Shown here: positions 56,011 through 64,000 of the stretch, piece after piece | Layout of the letters: each line of letters starts with the position of its first letter | Position numbering within the stretch: the first letter of the stretch is position 1 | Source of the DNA: Kordiimonas aquimaris | GTDB taxonomy: Bacteria; Pseudomonadota; Alphaproteobacteria; Sphingomonadales; Kordiimonadaceae | Reading direction: 5' to 3' | Length of the DNA stretch: 64,000 bases | Assembly (NCBI RefSeq): GCF_025574485.1 | Contig: NZ_JAOBPO010000001.1 | Location: 255,501 to 319,500 of the forward strand | Program-made: the position numbers and the translations under genes | The notes under the pieces: generated by a model | The model's input: the letters and a program-made list of their open reading frames with translations, nothing else | What the model was told of the DNA's origin: nothing | Database searches by the model: none

Positions 56011-56220
56011 CTAGAAATCTGAAATGATTCCATTCTTTTCCCAATCACCGTAACGTGTTGGTTCCGGGCCACTGCGACCACCATACTCTTTTTGATCACC
56101 TGATATTACCGCTTTACTGGTTACAGCTTTATCTTCTTCCACAGGTAATGGTGCGTCGTCCGTATCAGCTGCTTTCGTGTCGTTTTTTGATTGAGTATGT
56201 GTCTTCAAAACTTTGCTCAC
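56011..56220 (-). CDS. Succinate dehydrogenase assembly factor 4 homologue (DUF1674)
   Basis: A 69-residue protein with a disordered acidic N-terminus and the conserved C-terminal block EYGGRSGPEPTRYGDWEKNGI(ISDF), diagnostic of DUF1674/SDHAF4. In mitochondria SDHAF4 binds flavinated SdhA and aids complex II assembly. The start is GTG. No sdh genes are nearby. It lies 21 bases downstream of the CPBP gene. Confidence 0.92.
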   Translation of the reverse strand: MSKVLKTHTQSKNDTKAADTDDAPLPVEEDKAVTSKAVISGDQKEYGGRSGPEPTRYGDWEKNGIISDF

Positions 56221-56241
56221 ATGTCCGTAAAGGTCAGGCAG

Positions 56242-57141
56242 CTAGGCTGCATTTGCTGGTATAATCTTATCCAATTTCTCACGTACTGCCAAGCGCCAGA
56301 AAACCAACCCAACCACCAACACAACTATCGGCAACACAAAACCAAACTCATTAGCATACCGCCAAGTATGTTTATATTGCACGGTCATAGGCTGCATAAT
56401 GGTTAGGATATATATATTGTGAGCAGCGTGCAGTATCACAGTTGGCCAAACGCTATCTGTTTTCAACCTTAAATACGTAAGGATAGAAGACATTCCTACA
56501 CACATGAGTGTAAAATTAAAAAACTGAGTCTCTAGCGCCACAGGGCCAGCATTATATTTGGTCAGAAAAATAATTGGCGCATGCCACAACGCCCAGATAA
56601 GACCGCTGATCAACACAGTAAACCCAAAGGAATGGCGGCGCATTAAATGCATTGTCAAAAAACCGCGCCAGCCCAACTCTTCGCCCAAGCTTGTCGCCAT
56701 CTGCCAGATCATGCCAACAGTACCAAACATGAAAATGCCGAAAATAACGATGCCGGTTTCCGACCAACCTGACAATCCGAGAAAATATGCAACTTCTTTG
56801 ATAAACCGCGGATCAATCAAACCGCCCAACCCGCTTACCCAAACAATACCATAAGCAATTAATCCGTATATAACGGGAATGAAATAAGACGCTGTAGACC
56901 AACGTGTGTCCGCCCAGCTCCATCCAAGGGTTTTGAATGAAATATTTCTTATTTTACAGGTTAATAATGCAGCAAGACCCGGGCTCCAAATTAACATGCC
57001 CATGTAATATCTGCGCAAACCATGCTCAATCACAAAGTAATAAGCAGCCGCAGATAAAACGACCAGCAAACCAAGAAACCAAACAATATCCATAAGAACA
57101 GTTTGTTTCGATCGTCCAATTAATGGATCAGTGTCGGTCAT
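56242..57141 (-). CDS. CPBP-family intramembrane metalloprotease-like protein
   Basis: A 299-residue membrane protein with about 8 helices. The ABI/CPBP motifs are EELGWRGFL (motif 1, catalytic Glu pair), WALWHAPIIF (motif 2) and HAAHNIYIL (motif 3). Some members are prenyl-protein processing enzymes, while bacterial ones often have bacteriocin- or regulation-linked roles. Substrate unknown. Upstream spacer contains strong palindromes. Confidence 0.86.
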   Translation of the reverse strand: MTDTDPLIGRSKQTVLMDIVWFLGLLVVLSAAAYYFVIEHGLRRYYMGMLIWSPGLAALLTCKIRNISFKTLGWSWADTRWSTASYFIPVIYGLIAYGIVWVSGLGGLIDPRFIKEVAYFLGLSGWSETGIVIFGIFMFGTVGMIWQMATSLGEELGWRGFLTMHLMRRHSFGFTVLISGLIWALWHAPIIFLTKYNAGPVALETQFFNFTLMCVGMSSILTYLRLKTDSVWPTVILHAAHNIYILTIMQPMTVQYKHTWRYANEFGFVLPIVVLVVGLVFWRLAVREKLDKIIPANAA

Positions 57142-57164
57142 GCCAGCTGTCTCTTCATTTTACA

Positions 57165-57223
57165 TTTTATCAACATCAATGCCCACAAAGTTGATAAAAT
57201 CATATCACACATATACGTGTGAT
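57165..57223. promoter_or_regulatory. Two palindromes upstream of the CPBP gene
   Basis: TTTTATCAAC (57165-57174) and GTTGATAAAA (57190-57199) are perfect 10-base arms. ATCACAC (57204-57210) and GTGTGAT (57217-57223) are perfect 7-base arms with a 6-base loop. Both lie within 85 bases upstream of the start codon. Likely regulator-binding sites or RNA hairpins. A third dyad TCGCA/TGCGA is at 57293-57309. Confidence 0.5.
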
Positions 57224-57383
57224 CTATCCAAATTGCATCTTCGTACACACACGTTGATTGCAGACCCCTTGATTGCCTAGGTGGTAAATACGTCGCAATG
57301 AAAATGCGATGAAGCGACATGCGTCATAGATAATTAACAGAAGCGCACACATGCACCGGTGTTTTGTTGCCTGCAGTCCAGAC

Positions 57384-58373
57384 CTATAAGTCTAGCTCTT
57401 TCTTGGCTAGCTCACCTAAGTTAACTTCAGAACGTGCACCCAAATGAGCGATAACTTCTGCAGCAGCAAGACTGCCAAGCTGTGCGCACAATTCATAGCT
57501 ATGGCCATTTGTTAACCCGTATAACACGCCGGATGCATAAAGGTCACCGGCCCCTGTGGTATCTTCAACTTCTGTTGCAAACGCTGGCACGCTTACTTCC
57601 GTATCCGGTGTTAAAATAACAGAGCCGTCAGCACCACGCGTCAGTGCAGCAATTTTAACATGAGGCCGCAGCGCTGCAACAGCAGCTTCAAATGTATCTA
57701 CCTCAAACAAAGACATGATCTCTGCATCATTTGCAAAAACAATGTCGACCTTGGTTTTAACCAAATCAAGAAACTCAGCACGAAAACGATCAACACAGAA
57801 ACTATCCGATAGTGACAAGGCCACTTTTGTGCCACCCGCAATTGCTGCATCCATGGCTTTTAACACTGCCGCCTTCATGGGAGGCGTGTCCCAAAGATAC
57901 CCTTCTACATACAAAATTTCTGCATCTGCAACGTAATCAGGGTCAATATCGTCCACCGATATATTGGTGCATGCCCCAAGGTAGGTATTCATGTTACGCT
58001 GTGCGTCAGGTGCGACCAAAATCATACTTGTAGCAGTCGGCGCCCCTTCGCTTGCCGGCATTGTCTCAAATGCAACACCAGCAGCTCGGATATCATGCTG
58101 GAAAACACGCCCTAACTGGTCATCATGTACTTTACCGATATATGCGGCACGGCCACCAAAAGAGGCAACACCAGTTGCAGTATTTGCAGCAGACCCCCCC
58201 GAACGTTCAATTGCAGGCGGCATATCATCATACAGGCGAGCAGATGTATCAGCATCAATGAGAAGCATGGCCCCTTTTACTTGTTCATGCCGCGAGAGAA
58301 AGGCATCATCAACACGTGCAATAATATCGACAATTGCATTGCCCATACATAGAACCTGAATTTTCTTGCTCAT
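57384..58373 (-). CDS. PfkB-family sugar/nucleoside kinase (adenosine kinase-like)
   Basis: A 329-residue ribokinase-type kinase. GGSAANTATGVASFGG is PfkB motif 1, and DTTGAGDLYASGVLYGL is motif 2 with the catalytic Asp. The lid residues and ALTRGADGSVIL fit the adenosine-kinase branch. AGGGGAC precedes the ATG. The substrate may be adenosine or a sugar; the sequence alone does not decide. Confidence 0.9.
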   Translation of the reverse strand: MSKKIQVLCMGNAIVDIIARVDDAFLSRHEQVKGAMLLIDADTSARLYDDMPPAIERSGGSAANTATGVASFGGRAAYIGKVHDDQLGRVFQHDIRAAGVAFETMPASEGAPTATSMILVAPDAQRNMNTYLGACTNISVDDIDPDYVADAEILYVEGYLWDTPPMKAAVLKAMDAAIAGGTKVALSLSDSFCVDRFRAEFLDLVKTKVDIVFANDAEIMSLFEVDTFEAAVAALRPHVKIAALTRGADGSVILTPDTEVSVPAFATEVEDTTGAGDLYASGVLYGLTNGHSYELCAQLGSLAAAEVIAHLGARSEVNLGELAKKELDL

Positions 58374-58462
58374 ATCGTCCCCTTTTAGGCCATGGTTATA
58401 TTGTCGGCGTATTCAGGCACCATAGAAATCACATCAGGGATTGCAAGTGGTATTAGGTTACT

Positions 58463-58477
58463 TATCTATAATAGATA
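58463..58477. promoter_or_regulatory. 15-base palindrome between divergent genes
   Basis: TATCTAT-A-ATAGATA (58463-58477) is a perfect dyad midway between the PfkB kinase and EI24-like genes. It probably serves as a regulator site shared by both. Confidence 0.4.
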
Positions 58478-58538
58478 TATAAATAGCCAAGCATGTTTCA
58501 CAACACAGCATTGGCAGTAATAAAGGCGAGGACAATCA

Positions 58539-59258
58539 ATGCTTTTACAGGCAATAAATCGTAGCTGGCAGCAACTTTTACACCCTAGGTTTCGAAGCGT
58601 TTTCCTGACAGCTGTGGGCTCGGCACTGGCAACGCTTGCCCTTTTGACATTTGCGCTCAACCTCTATTGGCCTGAAAGTTATAGCTTTGGCTGGGATTGG
58701 CTTGATGAATTCGGGGATTGGATATCAAGTGCAGGTTTCTGGTCGGTTGTCGCTGTTGGGTCGTACCTTTTGTTTCCAGGTGTAGTTACAATGGTCATGG
58801 GGTTGCTGGCAGATAAAATCTCCACTGCTGTTGAACAGGAATATTATCCAAACCGCATTGGCACCAGACCCGTTTCGATTAGCGAAACATTATGGAGTGC
58901 GACTAAATTAACATTGTTGATGTTGATCATAAATTTACTGGCGCTTATCCCGTACCTGCTTTTGTTTCTAATGACATCAGGGCTTGGAACTCTCGCACTG
59001 TTTATGGCTGTAAATGGTTATCTTCTGGGGCGAGAATACTATGAAATGGTTACCGCACGCCATCTGGACAGAATAACCATGAACCGGATGCGCCTTACAT
59101 ACAGCGGTAAGATATTTCTTGGTGGTGCTGTTATGGCGGGCATGTTTCTGGTACCGTTTCTCAACATACTCGCACCGATTGTCGGTGCAGCAATGATGAC
59201 CCATATCGTACACCAGTTGGGCATACCGGATGCAGGCACTAAAGAGGCAAATATTTGA
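58539..59258 (+). CDS. EI24/CysZ-like inner-membrane protein
   Basis: A 239-residue protein with four to five membrane helices, resembling the EI24 family (CysZ sulfate-uptake proteins and relatives). SWQQLLHPRFRSVFLTAVGSALATLALLTF and GYLLGREYYEMVTARHLDR (the family GYLLGxxYYE pattern) are visible. No cys genes adjoin. It overlaps the next gene by one base and probably forms an operon with it. Confidence 0.87.
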   Translation: MLLQAINRSWQQLLHPRFRSVFLTAVGSALATLALLTFALNLYWPESYSFGWDWLDEFGDWISSAGFWSVVAVGSYLLFPGVVTMVMGLLADKISTAVEQEYYPNRIGTRPVSISETLWSATKLTLLMLIINLLALIPYLLLFLMTSGLGTLALFMAVNGYLLGREYYEMVTARHLDRITMNRMRLTYSGKIFLGGAVMAGMFLVPFLNILAPIVGAAMMTHIVHQLGIPDAGTKEANI

Positions 59259-59677
59259 TGCATAATAAGTTATTATTTGGCGGCCTGTTACTGCTCTCGG
59301 CATGCAGCACACCGCCAGTGACCACGCCGGCGGCCGAAATAGTTGAGCCACAAACGCCTACACCAATTAGCCTGCCACAAGAAGACCCCGCGCCTGAACC
59401 CACAACACCCGCGCCGATAATAGTTGATTTTGACATGATCAACGGACAAACACCTGCATCCGTACAAAACTACTTAGGACAGCCATCACTGGTGCGCCGT
59501 GATGAAAACGTCCAGATTATGATATACGAAACTGATGTGTGTGTGTTTCAGGTTACATTTTATGAACCTGCAAATGGTGATCATTTCAGGGCAGAACACA
59601 CAGATGCCCGTACACGCAAAGGCTTAGCCACAGATGCAGAGAACTGTGTACAGCAACTGCTCAGTGTTCAACAATAA
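59258..59677 (+). CDS. Small Pro/Thr-rich lipoprotein
   Basis: About 139 residues from ATG 59258; a TTG one codon earlier is possible. Lipobox LLSAC lies near residue 16. A Pro/Thr-rich linker (about 18-60) precedes a small C-terminal domain (about 60-135, GQTPASVQNYLGQPSLVRRDENVQIMIYET) resembling the SmpA/OmlA-like beta-lactamase-inhibitor fold. Two Cys may form a disulfide. Function unknown; coupled to the EI24-like gene. Confidence 0.75.
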   Translation: MHNKLLFGGLLLLSACSTPPVTTPAAEIVEPQTPTPISLPQEDPAPEPTTPAPIIVDFDMINGQTPASVQNYLGQPSLVRRDENVQIMIYETDVCVFQVTFYEPANGDHFRAEHTDARTRKGLATDAENCVQQLLSVQQ

Positions 59678-59690
59678 ACTGCTTTACCAC

Positions 59691-59706
59691 AGTGTTTCTA
59701 AACACT
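59691..59706 (+). promoter_or_regulatory. Tight palindrome after the lipoprotein gene
   Basis: AGTGTTT-CT-AAACACT (59691-59706) lies in the 95-base spacer between the lipoprotein and small membrane protein genes. No T-run follows. It may be a regulator site. Confidence 0.3.
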
Positions 59707-59772
59707 CCCTTGATAGTAGCCTTTGCACGACCTAACATAACAGGTGCAGGTTAACCAACGAGAGCATATTTC

Positions 59773-60018
59773 ATGGCATCAAAACCCATAACTTTTGGCA
59801 CTGTTATTAAACTTGCCTTCTGGAGCTTTGTCATCGGTGTCATTATGTATCAAATGCAATGGAGCCCAGGCGATGTCTTTGGGTGGGTTGCAAATCAAGT
59901 TGCTGCTGTTTGGGCCTGGTTCTCTGGTTCTGGCCTAAGTTATGTACTGCTTGGTGCAACAATCGTTGTACCCATTTTTCTATTCTCTCGCTTCCGAGAG
60001 AAGATGCGCAATAAATGA
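59773..60018 (+). CDS. Small two-helix membrane protein
   Basis: An 81-residue protein with two membrane segments (about 8-26 and 54-72). The WSPGDVFGWVANQVAAVWAWF stretch between them resembles small alphaproteobacterial proteins (DUF6460-type, recognition tentative). Its stop overlaps the next gene's ATG by 4 bases. Function unknown. Confidence 0.75.
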   Translation: MASKPITFGTVIKLAFWSFVIGVIMYQMQWSPGDVFGWVANQVAAVWAWFSGSGLSYVLLGATIVVPIFLFSRFREKMRNK

Positions 60019-60677
60019 GTAAATTTTTCGATCCCAAAGCACCGCAGGAAACGGCTAATAGCATGGATGCCGCACGGTTGTTTGCACCAGCAACTGAACG
60101 CAACCGTGACGTACTTGGTGACACAATGGCAACGCATGTTAGCGACTTAAGCGGCACGCTTATTGAGGTGGCAAGTGGTACGGGGCAACATGCTGTGCAC
60201 ATTGCTCCGCGCTTACCCAATATAATCTGGCAACCAACAGACATTGAAGAAAAACATATACGCAGCATAGATGCGTGGCGCGATTATGCTGGCCATAACA
60301 ACATTCTGCCTGCACAGCATTTTAATGTCATCACCGACGAATTTAATGACGTGGCCGTTAATCCAGACATATGTACAATCATGGCTGTCAATCTCATCCA
60401 TATTGCCCCATGGCAAGCAACAGAGAGCCTTATAGCCAAGGCAGCAAAGTGTCTTCAGGGTGGTGTCTTGTTTCTGTACGGGCCTTATAAACGCAGCGGC
60501 GAACACACCTCACAATCTAATGCTGATTTTGATTTATCACTTAAATCACGCAATACCGACTGGGGCATCAGAAACCTGGAAGACGTAATTACTTGCGCAA
60601 AAGACGCTGGCTTTCAAACACCGGACATCATTCAAATGCCTGCCAACAATCTATCTGTGGTTTTTCGAAAAGCCTGA
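60015..60677 (+). CDS. DUF938-family SAM-dependent methyltransferase-like protein
   Basis: A 220-residue protein of the DUF938 family. FAPATERNRDVLGDTMATHV, the SAM loop LIEVASGTGQHAVHIAPRLP and WQPTDIEEKHIRSIDAW are characteristic. VNLIHIAPWQATESLIAKAAKCLQGG and FLYGPYKRSGEHTSQSNADFD complete the family pattern. Role unknown. Confidence 0.9.
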   Translation: MSKFFDPKAPQETANSMDAARLFAPATERNRDVLGDTMATHVSDLSGTLIEVASGTGQHAVHIAPRLPNIIWQPTDIEEKHIRSIDAWRDYAGHNNILPAQHFNVITDEFNDVAVNPDICTIMAVNLIHIAPWQATESLIAKAAKCLQGGVLFLYGPYKRSGEHTSQSNADFDLSLKSRNTDWGIRNLEDVITCAKDAGFQTPDIIQMPANNLSVVFRKA

Positions 60678-60700
60678 TCAAGCGAACAGTTTATATCCAA

Positions 60701-61594
60701 CTACTGAACCGCAGTAATCGCTGTATCTGTATCGTTTGCTTCAGTTTTTAGATCATAATGCTTGGAATAACGTTTCGCGATCTTCTCAACCGGTAAAAGC
60801 ACAAACACATCCGTTGTACCGAACTGCTCATCAATCACTGCACCGTCACCGATGAAGCAACCGATACGCAAATACCCCTTAATTAAAGGCGGTAAAGAAC
60901 GACGTGCCTGACGCACATTTAGGTCCTCAGCAGCGATAGTATTCATTTCAACAAACTGGCCATCAAGGGCACGCACCTTGAAGTCATCCGGTACTAAATA
61001 GTTGTGATACAAATATGCCATTGCTTCTTTGCATTCGGCAGGGTCAGTGGTTTCAAAACTTGCACAACCAAACATATAAGCGATGTTATGCTCTTTCAGG
61101 TATTCAGCAATACCTTTCCACAACATGTTAATTGTAGAGTTTGCTCGGTAATCTTTGTGAACGCACGATCGACCAAGTTCCAGCAATTGCCGGCCTTCAC
61201 CCATCTGCTCGCCAAAACTGTCCGTCATAAGTGGTGCCAGATTATATTCACCTGATGAATAAAACCCGTCATGTGCTGTCGCAACTTCCTGGCGCAACAA
61301 GCGATATGTACCCACAATGCGCTTGGCTTTTGGTCTGTCATGATCAATGACCAGCAGATGATCACAGAAAATATCATAGTTATCGATATCGCGTTTGGTC
61401 ATGCGCATACGCCAATCAGGCTTGGCGTGCATTTCTTCGTAGAAAATATTGTAGCGTAACTTCTGGGCGCTTTTAATTTCTTTAAGCGACCGTGCAAGGC
61501 GCACTTCAAGGCTACCTTGGCGAACATAAGACGGCGCACCAGCCATGGCCTGAGCAGCAGCAATCCGCGGGCGTATCATTGCGTATTTTTTCAT
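60701..61594 (-). CDS. OlsB-like N-acyltransferase
   Basis: A 297-residue GNAT-type acyltransferase. LEVRLARSLKEIKSAQKLRYNIFYEEM and DIFCDHLLVID match OlsB, which transfers a 3-hydroxyacyl chain from ACP to ornithine, the first step of ornithine-lipid synthesis. LLELGRSCVHKDYR and YMFGCASFE(T) also match. olsA is not adjacent. Ornithine lipids replace phospholipids during phosphate limitation in many alphaproteobacteria. Confidence 0.88.
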   Translation of the reverse strand: MKKYAMIRPRIAAAQAMAGAPSYVRQGSLEVRLARSLKEIKSAQKLRYNIFYEEMHAKPDWRMRMTKRDIDNYDIFCDHLLVIDHDRPKAKRIVGTYRLLRQEVATAHDGFYSSGEYNLAPLMTDSFGEQMGEGRQLLELGRSCVHKDYRANSTINMLWKGIAEYLKEHNIAYMFGCASFETTDPAECKEAMAYLYHNYLVPDDFKVRALDGQFVEMNTIAAEDLNVRQARRSLPPLIKGYLRIGCFIGDGAVIDEQFGTTDVFVLLPVEKIAKRYSKHYDLKTEANDTDTAITAVQ

Positions 61595-61689
61595 GAGACC
61601 ATCCTTTAGTCGCCTTCCAAGTCAAAATCATTACACCAGAATGACTGCTTTATGACATCACAAAAGTATCGCGTCCGCGTGATGACTAC

Positions 61690-63015
61690 TCAATCGCTCT
61701 TGTTTATCGCCGTTTGGGTGTCCATTCCAACGTTCTTTTTCCATAAAATCACCAGCAATATAAGACCTGGCAATGCCAGAAGTGTGGCATAGATGAAAAA
61801 TTCAACCCAGCCAATAGCTTCAGCAACATATCCGCTTGGTGCACCAAGGAGCGTACGCGCCTGATTACCAAGTGATGACATAAGTGCATACTGCGTCGCT
61901 GTAAAATTGGCATTACAGAGGCTTGCCATATAAGCAATAATCACCGTTGTACCAAGGCCTGTCGCAAAATTTTCCATCCCAATGGTGACCGCAAGCCGCC
62001 ACAAGGTTGCTTCGCCCAACCACAACCATGCAAATACTAAGTTGGTAGCCATCATCAGCAAGCCAGTCAGAAACAATGACTTGAATGTCCCTATTTGCTT
62101 AAAGAGTATTGCGCCGAGACCAACACCAACCATCAATGTAATAAAACCAACCGTTTTATTGGCATATAACAAGTCGCCTGGTGTGAACTGCATTTCCGTT
62201 AACAAGGGTGCGGTCATAATAGCTGTTACAGCATCACCGGCTTTAAACAGGAAGATAAACAGCAGCACCAATCCCCAGTTTTCGCGGCGGGTAAACTCCT
62301 TAAAAGGCAGATAAACAGCTTCACGCAGACGTGCAACAATTGGTGAATATTGCTTCGCACCACTTTCTTGTTCTACGTATTTCGTCGCTTCGCGCGCCTT
62401 CGGTTCACCAACAATCCATGCGCCCACAGCGCCGGGGATTAGCATGATAGGCAACGTCAGTATGGCTAGCGACCAACCATAATACTCCGCTACGGCAAGC
62501 ACCATAATTGCTGCGAGAAAGTTAGCCGTGCGGTAGCCATAAACATAAACGGCAGCGCTGTGTCCCTGTTCTTCGTCATCAATGATTTCAATACGGTATG
62601 CATCAATAACGATATCCTGACTAGCTGACAGGAAGGCAATAATCGCTGCAATAACAGCCACCTCGAACAGCTGGGTTGCCGGATCAAAACGAGAGATAGC
62701 CACCAACGCAATAGCCATAAGTGCCTGAATGGTAAAAAGCCAGCCACGCCGCTGTCCAAAGTATCGTGTGATAATACCAAGCGGCATGCGGTCAATTGCC
62801 GGTGACCACAGGAATTTCCATGTGTAAAATGTGGTGATCAAGGCAAAAAGACCAACATCACTTTTGGATACATCACTGTAAGACAACCACAAGCCCATCA
62901 GCGAAATCACAAATGTCAACGGGAACCCGCTAGACATACCAAGACCAAAGGTCGCAACAATGCTACGCTTGGCATAAGGTTTAAGACCGATGACCATATT
63001 GCTGAGATTGGTCAT
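61690..63015 (-). CDS. AmpG-like MFS permease
   Basis: About 441 residues from ATG 63015, four bases after the upstream stop; the open frame extends to TTG 63045. 12 or more helices. GLGMSSGFPLTFVISLMGLWLSYSDVSKSDVGLFAL and WKFLWSPAIDRMPLGI...RRGWL match AmpG muropeptide or related permeases. The C-half has FATGLGTTVIIAYMASLCNANFTATQYALMSS, typical of AmpG. Probable role: import of anhydro-muropeptides for peptidoglycan recycling. Confidence 0.9.
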   Translation of the reverse strand: MTNLSNMVIGLKPYAKRSIVATFGLGMSSGFPLTFVISLMGLWLSYSDVSKSDVGLFALITTFYTWKFLWSPAIDRMPLGIITRYFGQRRGWLFTIQALMAIALVAISRFDPATQLFEVAVIAAIIAFLSASQDIVIDAYRIEIIDDEEQGHSAAVYVYGYRTANFLAAIMVLAVAEYYGWSLAILTLPIMLIPGAVGAWIVGEPKAREATKYVEQESGAKQYSPIVARLREAVYLPFKEFTRRENWGLVLLFIFLFKAGDAVTAIMTAPLLTEMQFTPGDLLYANKTVGFITLMVGVGLGAILFKQIGTFKSLFLTGLLMMATNLVFAWLWLGEATLWRLAVTIGMENFATGLGTTVIIAYMASLCNANFTATQYALMSSLGNQARTLLGAPSGYVAEAIGWVEFFIYATLLALPGLILLVILWKKNVGMDTQTAINKSD

Positions 63016-63019
63016 ACTA

Positions 63020-63760
63020 TCACGCCGCAATCTTGGCAGGGTCAACGATCACCCAAAGCGCTTCTGCCTTGGCAACAATCTCACCTGCAGCATTCACAAT
63101 TGCCGTACCGCATTTTCGCTTTCGGCCATGTTCACCGCTTGGGTCATCTAATGACCAACCATAAACATAGGCCGCACCATCCTCCCCGGAAAGCGGCGCT
63201 AAAACCTCGACAGCAAAGCGTGCTAACAGTGCAGGCTCACCGTATGCGCATGCGAAATAACCGGGGCAATCAAGCGCTGACCATATAAACTCTGGCAAGA
63301 CGTTACCATTTTCACCAACAAAAGAAGCGTGGACATCCCACTTTGCTGCAACAAGGCCTGCATGACCTTCAACCTGTTCCGCATGCAGGCACAAACCATC
63401 ACCGTGGCTGCGTGCATTACCGCAAACAAAACAGATATCAAACGGCTCAAATTTACCACTAGGGTTATCTGGTTTTCCGATAAGCACAGGTTTTTTGGGA
63501 AGCGCCGGAACTTCAAGCGTAAACCGAGTCGGTTTGGCAGTACCAATCTTAACGTCATCCTGCATCAGCACGGAAACAGCATCCGTCACCACAAGCGACA
63601 GTGGTTGATCAAGCGGCGGCGGTACATGCAACGACACCTCAACCGGCCCTTTGTATCCTTCAGCTAGTAAACCTGACGCAACAAGGCCGCTAGCGTAACC
63701 ACCATTCGCAGATTTGGGCGGGCCATTATACTGGCTCCGGATCATTACCGATTGATGCAT
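63020..63760 (-). CDS. Double-hotdog thioesterase-like protein
   Basis: A 246-residue protein with two hotdog-like halves. The N-half has NGPPKSANGGYASGLVASGLL and VEVSLHVPPPLDQPL. The C-half has CFVCGNARSHGDGL and a second beta-strand set (AVEVLAPLSGEDGAAYVYGW...GTAIVNAAGEIVAKAEALW). Resembles acyl-CoA thioesterase-like proteins without assigned substrate. Upstream of, and probably co-transcribed with, the AmpG-like gene. Confidence 0.8.
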   Translation of the reverse strand: MHQSVMIRSQYNGPPKSANGGYASGLVASGLLAEGYKGPVEVSLHVPPPLDQPLSLVVTDAVSVLMQDDVKIGTAKPTRFTLEVPALPKKPVLIGKPDNPSGKFEPFDICFVCGNARSHGDGLCLHAEQVEGHAGLVAAKWDVHASFVGENGNVLPEFIWSALDCPGYFACAYGEPALLARFAVEVLAPLSGEDGAAYVYGWSLDDPSGEHGRKRKCGTAIVNAAGEIVAKAEALWVIVDPAKIAA

Positions 63761-63863
63761 TACCGTCTATCTCCTCGCACTTTTTGCAAACAATCTACGG
63801 TGTGCAGCAACTGCAATGCAAGTAATGCCTTTTCATAGGCGCCTGAATATGATCAAAGGGCGC

Positions 63864-64000
63864 ATGAATACACACCAGAAGCAAACTTTAGACACACCAC
63901 GCATTGTTGCCGTGCGCAGCCTTATGGCGGTCACCTTAAAAGCAAGACCATTTGATTTATCCCTTAATGAGATGGCGCAGGAAGCCGGGCTTAATGCCCG
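63864..64000 (+). CDS. Partial TetR-like regulator, cut by window edge
   Basis: The first 45 codons of a protein starting MNTHQKQTLDTPRIVAVRSLM, with AAAGGG upstream. RPFDLSLNEMAQEAGLNAR looks like the start of a TetR-type helix-turn-helix. It runs off the right end, so the type is provisional. Divergent from the thioesterase gene. Confidence 0.6.
   Translation, partial: MNTHQKQTLDTPRIVAVRSLMAVTLKARPFDLSLNEMAQEAGLNA

Noticed and set aside
57138-57320. 60-residue minus-strand frame upstream of the CPBP gene.
   Set aside because: It runs through the palindromes and shows no protein-like pattern.
1-64000. CRISPR array, insertion sequence or prophage.
   Set aside because: No repeated spacer pattern, transposase, integrase or phage structural gene was seen anywhere.

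Overview
The window looks like a chromosomal segment of a free-living, probably marine, alphaproteobacterium of moderate G+C. Class markers include the hemC-hemD-mitofilin-like-hemY operon, a FYDLN-acid zinc-ribbon protein, an SDHAF4 (DUF1674) homologue, and the cmk / rpsA / ihfB / lapA / pyrF order. An order such as Kordiimonadales is possible, but I cannot prove it from this sequence. I see no insertion sequences, CRISPR arrays, phage genes or rRNA. Genes are dense, often overlap by 1-14 bases, and many start with TTG or GTG.

Layout. 0.1-4.4 kb (minus): haem/tetrapyrrole operon hemC, hemD, mitofilin-like, hemY. 4.5-7.8 kb (plus): tsaD, gpsA, YciI-like, EVE-domain, Rieske protein. 7.8-16 kb: lipoprotein, TPR protein, SixA phosphatase, KANL3/Tex30-like hydrolase, an exported methyltransferase-like protein, GST plus acetyl-CoA synthetase, an EamA transporter and a methyltransferase. 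16-20.5 kb (minus): rpmI-rplT-pheS-pheT with a recognisable promoter and an internal terminator. 20.5-28.9 kb: accessory metabolism, including a variant 5'-nucleotidase, a methyltransferase/LysR divergent pair, a coupled sulfotransferase-like/aminotransferase pair, a ChrR-like cupin, a GST/TetR divergent pair with two candidate operators, and pyrF. 29-35.4 kb (mostly minus): lapA, ihfB, rpsA, cmk, YciI-like, aroA, with divergent VOC and FYDLN genes. 35.5-39.5 kb: tRNA-Ala(GGC), then wecB-wecC and an O-antigen ligase/polymerase-like gene, a compact N-acetylmannosaminuronate polysaccharide locus. 39.5-45.7 kb: DUF427 protein, a very large exported TolB-propeller/amidohydrolase, and an orphan exported molybdenum hydroxylase large subunit.

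45.7-49.8 kb holds what I consider the most interesting group: an orphan ParA-like ATPase followed by a small ribbon-helix-helix protein with a long basic tail (an arrangement like type Ib plasmid partition). It sits beside two divergently transcribed envelope proteins that each end in a SPOR domain, and is preceded by a 338-base AT-rich gap. 49.9-57.1 kb: small heat-shock protein plus YjbQ, a DUF481 barrel, a nucleotide-sugar epimerase/reductase-like protein, an MFS transporter, an unrecognised ~578-residue protein, SDHAF4 and a CPBP protease-like membrane protein. 57.4-64 kb: PfkB-family kinase, EI24/CysZ-like protein, small lipoprotein, small membrane protein, DUF938 methyltransferase, OlsB-like acyltransferase, AmpG-like permease, double-hotdog thioesterase-like protein, and the start of a TetR-like regulator cut by the window edge.

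Most of the content is housekeeping: haem, t6A tRNA modification, phospholipid precursor, translation, pyrimidine and aromatic biosynthesis. Accessory interest lies in the ParA/RHH/SPOR group, the sulfotransferase-aminotransferase pair, structured RNA leaders around rpsA, ihfB and hsp20, and several uncharacterised palindromic operators. All calls come from reading the sequence; no database search was possible.
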